DNA of 64,000 bases from Baylisascaris procyonis. Its lineage: Eukaryota > Nematoda > Chromadorea > Rhabditida > Ascarididae. This document shows positions 58,026 through 64,000 of the stretch, in pieces. Position 1 is the first letter of the stretch; every line of letters begins with the position of its first letter. The position numbers were made by a program, and so were the translations under genes. The stretch lies in contig JAZARR010000250.1 of assembly GCA_037389465.1 (NCBI GenBank), positions 3,891,001 to 3,955,000 on the forward strand. Reading direction: 5' to 3'. The notes beneath the pieces are model-generated. The model was not told the origin of the DNA. It saw only the letters and a program-made list of their open reading frames with translations, and did not search any database.

Positions 58026-61000
58026 GTCTCCGTCAGTTCTTTTAAGGGCATTTATAACTGGCTCCTGAAGCAGTCTTGAAGCTATGTAAACACGTAAATG
58101 TTATCAGCGTTAAATTCATTGCATCTAGGAGGCAGATGCGTTAGATGATGGAGCACGAAATTTGGAAGACATCGAGATCGAGGTGCTGGAAGTGAAACCA
58201 CCCGCTGAGAAGGGTTCAAAAAAGAATCCTATCGTTCTCGGTATCGATAGCCCGGCACCTCAAGTGGAACAGGTCAGTTTCACAATGAAACTCGCCCTTT
58301 GTCATTTCTTTTTTCCAGGCAAAAACGTTTCATACAATTACTTCTTTATCACCTTCCTTATTCAAATAATCGTTTATGTATTGTGCACTCTTCCATGTGA
58401 ACCACTACTTGCACAATTCTCTTTCCGTCCGCTAGTCAACGTTTTCTAGCAGGTTACTCTATGTGTGAGGACAAAGAAAGAATACAAAAGAGCTCAGATT
58501 TCTTTTTCATCACCTTTTGTGCAAAAATTATTTGAAAGCGTGCTATGAAGTGAGGTGCTTCGAAGATTCACGTCATTCATGTGGTGTCCATTTCATTTGG
58601 CATTTAAAGTAAGAAAAGCATTATTTCATGATTTTGCTTGTTTATTGTTCATGAATTTACATAGGAATTTTTTATTTAAATTATTTTAATGGGGGATATC
58701 AACTACTAAACAAGTTAGTGATGGGGAGCATCAGAGATAATAAACCAAACTGAATATACGCACCCATCCTTTTTACGATGATCGGTTATCCTAAAAACGA
58801 AGTGATTTGCACACGGAATGAGTTCATTTGAATTAGGAATTAATTTACATAGGGATTGATATTAATCGGTTGATCGTCACGGAGACTACTCGATTGTGAT
58901 AATAAAATGACTGCATAATATATGATCCCTCGAAGATAGACTTATTAGACATGCATTTTCTGTTGGTATGACAATTGAGAACTGGATTGATTAAGTGCTA
59001 TTAGTTTATTGCCTGAGGGTGCACAAATCCGTGTGGAGGATACGGTTATTATTAATTATAGTATAAAAGCTGATTATGATGCGTGTTGTGCAGTAGCAGT
59101 AGTGTTCCAATCGTTATCCGTCGAAGAATAAAGAAGTTCATGTCGTATGTATGCTCAGAAGTAAAATAAGAAGACTATAGCATAGGTTGCGGTGATATAT
59201 AAACTGCATAATACCGAAGTGCATCTTCTTCTTCATGTACAGATAGCTGTAGGCTGTGATCAAATAAAAATAGATACTAGTATTGGTTATTATTGAGATA
59301 AGTGGTGTCATCTAAGTCATACATATACCAGAATCAATTTATCACATTATAAATAAAACAGCAAATAGGCATATTCCATTAAGAAGTGAGCTGCAACATT
59401 TATAGCTTATGAAGCACGATATGCGCTCATGGCGATCACACATTTCTCTTATTCATTCAAATGATTGATAAATATGTTTTGTGATATAAAGGAATAGCAA
59501 TGTTGGGTGGGATACGTGAATCTGCTTTCTGCTTATCACAGTATTTCATAATGGAAGAATCCTCTCTATGAAATACTAAAACAACAAGCAATTTCAACAG
59601 TTTCAGTTAGTAATTTTGTATCGCTTTAAAGCGAATGCGGATCTAGGTGGTTTTTTTAAATAACTCTCGACTATATAGCTATGTAGCTATATACTCTAAA
59701 TGCTGTCTTCCCAGATTTCATGCACAATGTAGAAATCGCGAAATACTGTGGAATAAATTTCGTCGTATGTCCCTAAATCTGCATATATTCGACCCTTATA
59801 ATAATTGTTCTGATATTATCGTCCATTGTCACTGTCGTTCACCGCTGTTATTTGCTCACTGCTTAACAGTCTTTTCCCATATTATTCTTTGTGTCTTTCT
59901 AAGGGGGAGCGGCTGTAATGAATCTGAATTACCTGTACAATTCAATTACAAATGGCTATGATATTTTAGTTTTTGTGTCAAGCATGGTTGCTGTTCCCCT
60001 CTTTTGGGTGCGTTAACCACTCATATGAGTTCAGTGGAGTCACTTTTCTTCACTGCTGCCACATTTCAATGTATTTAATCTAAGATGCATACATTCACTT
60101 CCACTGTATACTAGGTTGTCGTTGCAGAAAGCTGATGAAGGTACGCGGTCAGCGGATCGGACAACTGCAACAACCCAGGATTCGGCACTATTGAGCAAAC
60201 GTTTGGCAGAGGCATTGGAGTGCCTCATTTGTAAGGAAATCATTTACAAATGCGCAACGTTCGTCTTTGTTATTCTGTCCTTTCAACACGTTCTTATGAA
60301 GATGTTGTATATTTATGAAAAGGCCCTCCCCTTGGTCTGCTTTGCTTCCCTTCCTCCAACTTTCCTCTTCCCACCTTCACCCATCCATGCTCTCTCCCCC
60401 TTTACCTGCTTCATTCAAGAAACCCATTCTCTACCGGGAAATATTGCTTCAGACAGATCGTTTCTTTTAATAGCATTATGATTAGAGAGGTCGTTACATT
60501 TTTCCAACTTTCTTACGCATAATTTCGTTTGTTTAAATGCATTTTTCCAACTTTCATTTGAGAAAGAAAATGCGGTTTCCTAGATTGCATGATAAATAAA
60601 TTATTTTGGTTGCTGATTATCTTGAGGGGCGTTCCTCATCTCCTTCTCTTACGGTGTTGACAACTAACTCCTTCAGATAACCAAAGGGGAGGTATATAGA
60701 TAGGTTACATTTGTGTAGTGCTTGCTTATAAAATATTTCATTGAAGGATCTGCCCGTGCGGGCATAAGTTCTGCGCTGGCTGTATATCGTTATGGATGGC
60801 AGCGAACAGGACGTGTCCTGTCGTGCGTTTTTTTAAATTATATTTACATTTGACATCTTGTTTTATGCTTTGCAAAGTGGTTTAAAACCATTATCTAAAT
60901 GCTGAATTCGTTTTTTAGAGGAAAGCGTTGTAGATTAGATTTCTAGTGAAGATTCGTGAAACTTTCTTTTAATTTCCAATAGAAATTATCGAAAGTGGTT

Positions 61001-63930
61001 CCATTTTAGTTTTTTTTTATGCAACCACCCTTCCTGTTTTTCTTAGTCCTTTAGGCTAGCATTCCTTTCATCTCTCCATTTTTTCATTTTGGATTCAGTC
61101 ACTGATTCAACGACTATGAAGAAAGCACAATTTATTTTGGGCTACTTCCCCATAGAAGAGATGAAGCTTCAAAATAGATCACTGCATTTTTCCTTCCGAG
61201 TTTGTGGGAGATTTTCATTCAAAATTGCAGCTGCGTTACATCAGAAGATCCCCAGCTAAGGAAGGTGAATAGCCCATTTGTATTGTTCATCACCCATCTT
61301 AGCGCTAACGCTGCTATGAAGCCGGAAGGGTCTATAGTTAAAGTTCATTTCCTTTACTTCTTTTTAGATGTCCAATCGAAAGCAGTGCTATGAAGACTAG
61401 AATTTACGACAGTTTAGAAGAATCATAAGGGGCGATTTTAAGAGACCCGATGTTGCAAAAGCATTTAAACCTGTTAAGTGGGTAATTGTACAGCCTTTGC
61501 TTCTTATTTCTCTATCCTCCCCCCCCCCCCTTTCCTTGCTGTAAATAGACGTTTCCTTCCCTTGTCTACTTAATGGAGGAAGAGGGAGTATTACCACCCC
61601 TGGCAAATGTAAATGTCAAAGACTGATGACTTAAAGTTGGCATTGGCAGCTGAAGGTTTAAGACCCAAAATTCGTTTATGTAAGTGAGGTAGGTCTAGGG
61701 CAATTAGAAAAAAGTTCGCGAATCGATGAACTTTCATTAAAACTGTGGGACTGGAAATGTTAAAAACAGTTGTTTTAGTAGCCTGTTTGTAGCCTATTCC
61801 ACTTTATTGTTTTTAGTGTCATTTCATTATTATCGAAGATTCATGTCTGAGTGAAGCGAATAGATTTCAGTGCCGTCGAAATGTGGTTACTCCTATGAGG
61901 GACTGTATGTTGGATTCTGTCATTGAAGTGCTCCTGCAGGACAATCCTGGTAAAATACAGTTATGATGTTGTGATGTAGCTGATGCAGTGTTATTTTTAT
62001 TATGATCTTCCATTGCAACGTTCAACTGGTCGAGAATGACTTTTATAGTCATGGAACAAAAAAAGCTTCATCAGCTGATCGCTTTTGTCTTTAAAAACCA
62101 TTTTTCCACTCGATTGTTGGATCAGCATGAAAGCCGCTTAAGGCTAGCGTCTCCATCAGGTAAGTGGTGCTTGGCAGAGCAAGTTCATCCATGCCGTCTC
62201 AGGGTTGGCAACTGTAGATTCTAATCTGCAAACAGAGGTGAGGTGGCGTAATCTGTGTGGCAGAGTATATCCTTACTTATGTCTCCACGATACGGCCACC
62301 CATACAACGCTTGGCGGAGCAATTTCGACCTCTGTGTGGAATACGTGGCACAGTGTTTCTCACTGGGATAAAACTACTCTTGCTCGCACGGAAGCAGTGA
62401 TTGTTTATGCGTTCTCATTTGTGGGATAGCAACGAGCAGTGATTTTAGCAGACGACTTGCTTGGACTTTCCCCAACCTCTAAACACCTTCGTTGGAAGCG
62501 TCTCAATTTTGTAGGTATTCTTCAAGTGGGATCCTATTACAATCTGCCAGATGAGTCATCATCATCTCTGCGATGATGGCCCAACAAGCTATAAGTGGTA
62601 ACGACCTACTGTCAGACAGCGTTCATCATGTTATTTCATTCTAATTGCACTCATAAGTGTGCGTTCGAATTATACAAACTCTCGATGAACTTCATAGAAG
62701 GGGTGCTATGTTTTTATTGAAATGCCACGGATATTGTATGCTTAGGGATTGAGGAAAGAAAGAGTCGTTTATAATTTCAGCTTCTGCTTTGAGCATTCGG
62801 CAAGTTTTTAATGCATGTGATCGCAGGCAATTTGGTCATTTGAACGTTTGGATGTGTTAAATGAGCTAGCCTATATCGAAGGCTTCCCATTTGAGAGGTG
62901 GCGTTGATTTTAAATTGCAGCCTGATTTTGGTCGAGATTGTGTTCGAGTAGGAAAAGGAAGGAATGTCGTATTTGGAACATGAAGAGGGGAAAGGGAAAA
63001 ATGGTACGTTAGGAAACATGACGTTTTATTGCATATCATGCTTTACTGCCTTTGTTTCTGTGCTATATTTCACAATTGGAATATTATCCTTTCCGAGCAT
63101 TGCAGCTATGCGTCGAACGAGTGAGGATCGCGAACATCTCGACAGTGTCGACGTTATTACACATATGTTGCCATTGGAGAGGTTTTTATTGTTTTATTTA
63201 TTTGTTTCCACAATTTTCATTGTTATTCGTTTTGCTTATCTGGAATATTTCGGAAGCTCATTTTTATCTAATTCACACTTGCCTAAGGTGCGATCATTGA
63301 AAAATAAAACGAACAATGAAATTTGCTTAAAAAACCGCAGTCGTTAGCATCAAAAGTGTTGAGCGATTGCTTTATATGCGTTTTGATTATGAAAATTATA
63401 AAATGCATTCTTCCTTTGAATGGGATACTCATTTTCATAGATCCGCTCTTTTTTGCGCTCTTTCAGAAATTTGCATATCGAAAACGCATAACGATGAGGT
63501 CTTTTTTTTATGGAGCCCTGTGTTTATCACTGTTCTTTAATGGTCTTAGCTCAGCAATCATTTAACTTTGAGTTATGAAGCCTGATTTATAGCTGCATCA
63601 TTTTTCAGTAGGTATCCACTTATACCACAACTGAACCCTCCCCATCTGCTTTCAAGGGTGTTACAGATATTTGCGTTGCCTAAATGCGCATGAAAATTTG
63701 TATGCATTTTGCGATTGGCCAAATCACATTTTACACCGATAGGACTGAAATATGAGTTTGTTATTGCATATGTTGCATTTGCTGGCAAATTATGCAGCTG
63801 GATGGTTTTATAAGCGAAACCAGAAAGGCGCATATCGTTGTTTCAGTGATTTTTTTTTCACATACTTAGGCACAATCAACTTGAGAGGCTGCGCTTTTGG
63901 TTTTATCTCGTCAAGTCCAGGCTGTCATAA
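58011..63930 (+). CDS. RING-finger E3 ubiquitin ligase, CHFR-like RING, 7-8 joined exons
   Basis: Exons: 58011-58025 (candidate start), 58129-58272, 60128-60258, 60747-60822, 61871-61949, 62049-62159, 63106-63181 and 63870-63930 (candidate end). Together 693 nt, 230 codons plus stop, phase-consistent. The RING reads ECLICKEIIYKCATICPCGH, KFCAGCISLWMAANRTCPVC, a complete C3HC4 set rebuilt across three splice junctions. It is followed by RRNVV and MLDSVIEVLLQDNP, which resembles CHFR, where the RING is followed by a short basic segment and a helix with NNLVEAYL. RING proteins bring an E2-ubiquitin to a substrate. No FHA domain of the CHFR/RNF8 type was seen upstream. Core exons are solid; first and last are weak and the gene may extend beyond the window. 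Confidence 0.72.
58129..58272 (+). CDS. RING gene acidic N-terminal exon
   Basis: Acceptor ttgcatctag, donor CAG/gtcagt, phase 0 at both ends. Reads EADALDDGARNLEDIEIEVL, EVKPPAEKGSKKNPIVLGID then SPAPQVEQ. Likely disordered acidic linker with a Lys-rich patch. Confidence 0.72.
58273..60127 (+). other. RING gene intron
   Basis: 1.86 kb of AT-rich sequence with no coding signal. The later introns (60259-60746, 60823-61870, 61950-62048, 62160-63105, 63182-63869) are similar; 62160-63105 contains exon-like fragments after acaaacag (62235), aatttcag (62780) and aattgcag (62920) that could be alternative C-terminal exons. Confidence 0.5.
60128..60258 (+). CDS. RING gene exon with first zinc ligands
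   Basis: Acceptor ttgtcgttgcag. Reads KADEGTRSADRTTATTQDSA then LLSKRLAEALECLICKEIIY and KCA, ending in phase 2 (AC before gttcgt). The CLIC pair is the first RING knuckle and is preceded by a helix, as in CHFR. Confidence 0.82.
60747..60822 (+). CDS. RING gene exon with central zinc ligands
   Basis: Acceptor catttcattgaag, lead base completing Thr. Reads ICPCGHKFCAGCISLWMAAN then RTCPV, holding C-x-H-x2-C-x2-C and the first Cys of the last pair. Donor GTC/gtgcgt in phase 0. Without the downstream exon the final Cys would be missing. Confidence 0.85.
61871..61949 (+). CDS. RING gene exon with last zinc ligand and following helix
   Basis: Acceptor tagatttcag, phase 0. Begins with Cys, completing CPVC, and reads CRRNVVTPMRDCMLDSVIEV then LLQDNP. 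Ends in phase 1 before gtaaaa. Confidence 0.82.
62049..62159 (+). CDS. RING gene C-terminal helical exon
   Basis: Acceptor gacttttatag, donor TCAG/gtaagt (consensus), phase 1 at both ends. Reads MEQKKLHQLIAFVFKNHFST then RLLDQHESRLRLASPS. Helical, basic; no domain recognised. Confidence 0.6.
63106..63181 (+). CDS. RING gene C-terminal exon
   Basis: Acceptor cgagcattgcag in phase 1, donor GAGAG/gttttt in phase 2. Reads MRRTSEDREHLDSVDVITHM then LPLE. Acidic sequence after the helix resembles the acidic segment that follows the RING in CHFR in a general way only. Confidence 0.5.
63870..63930 (+). CDS. Candidate terminal exon of the RING gene
   Basis: Acceptor ttcacatacttag with a one-base lead that completes Arg, then HNQLERLRFWFYLVKSRLS and TAA at 63928-63930. 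Phase fits the exon ending at 63181. The window ends 70 bases later, so a different 3' end outside cannot be excluded. Confidence 0.33.
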
Positions 63931-64000
63931 TTACATGCAATTGGTTTTTCCTATTCTTTGAACTTTCTGAAGCACTGTCTCTTGTTCTTTTTATATATTT

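Noticed and set aside
62921..62985. Exon-like FGRDCVR segment, considered as a PBZ zinc finger for the CHFR-like gene
   Set aside because: The first PBZ cysteine is missing and the histidines are absent; phase with the preceding exon is also unproven.

Overview
This is AT-rich eukaryotic nuclear DNA, most probably from a nematode. The coding exons are short and interrupted. Most 3' splice sites are the compact nematode type (tttcag, tttgcag, attgcag, tttag) with little extra polypyrimidine. The best-defined gene starts just behind a tttcag site, as expected for a trans-spliced messenger. Long introns and abundant simple repeats would suit a parasitic nematode such as an ascaridoid or spirurid, but that placement is inference. 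Nothing bacterial or viral was recognised, and no rRNA, tRNA or CRISPR array was found.

Three multi-exon genes can be built by matching exon phases. (1) + strand, 15840-39525: mevalonate kinase (GHMP family). Thirteen exons join without a phase conflict into 546 codons, longer than the roughly 400 residues of the vertebrate enzyme. The excess is an acidic cassette exon, a Gly/Ser-rich loop spread over two exons, and a Ser/Thr/His-rich C-terminal tail. (2) - strand, about 50738 down to 41030: an unidentified protein with an acidic/polar N-terminal half, a short coiled coil and one PDZ domain. Ten phase-compatible exons give about 407 residues. (3) + strand, 58129 (possibly 58011) to at least 63181 and perhaps 63930: a small RING-type ubiquitin ligase whose RING and following helix resemble CHFR. 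Genes 1 and 2 converge tail to tail about 1.5 kb apart; genes 2 and 3 diverge with about 7 kb between them. I see no functional link among the three.

Layout: 1-15774 is gene-poor, with a TA tract, one GC-richer orphan ORF (8303-8686) and some unusual GC-richer patches. 15775-39525 is the kinase gene; its intron between 31469 and 38275 carries a 3.15-kb array of about 126 copies of a 25-bp minisatellite. 41030-50738 is the PDZ gene. 50739-58010 is intergenic, with two copies of a diverged repeat and a minus-strand reading frame broken by one stop. 58011-63930 is the RING gene.

The most unusual points are three phase-symmetric extra exons in or beside the kinase (one resembling the start of the next exon, one whose skipping restores the usual family length, one Gly/Ser-rich), the intronic minisatellite whose every unit mimics a sense-strand 3' splice site, and a phase-0 exon-like segment coding for a membrane helix inside the PDZ gene. 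Exon boundaries were worked out by eye from splice sites, phase and protein family; no transcript data were available.
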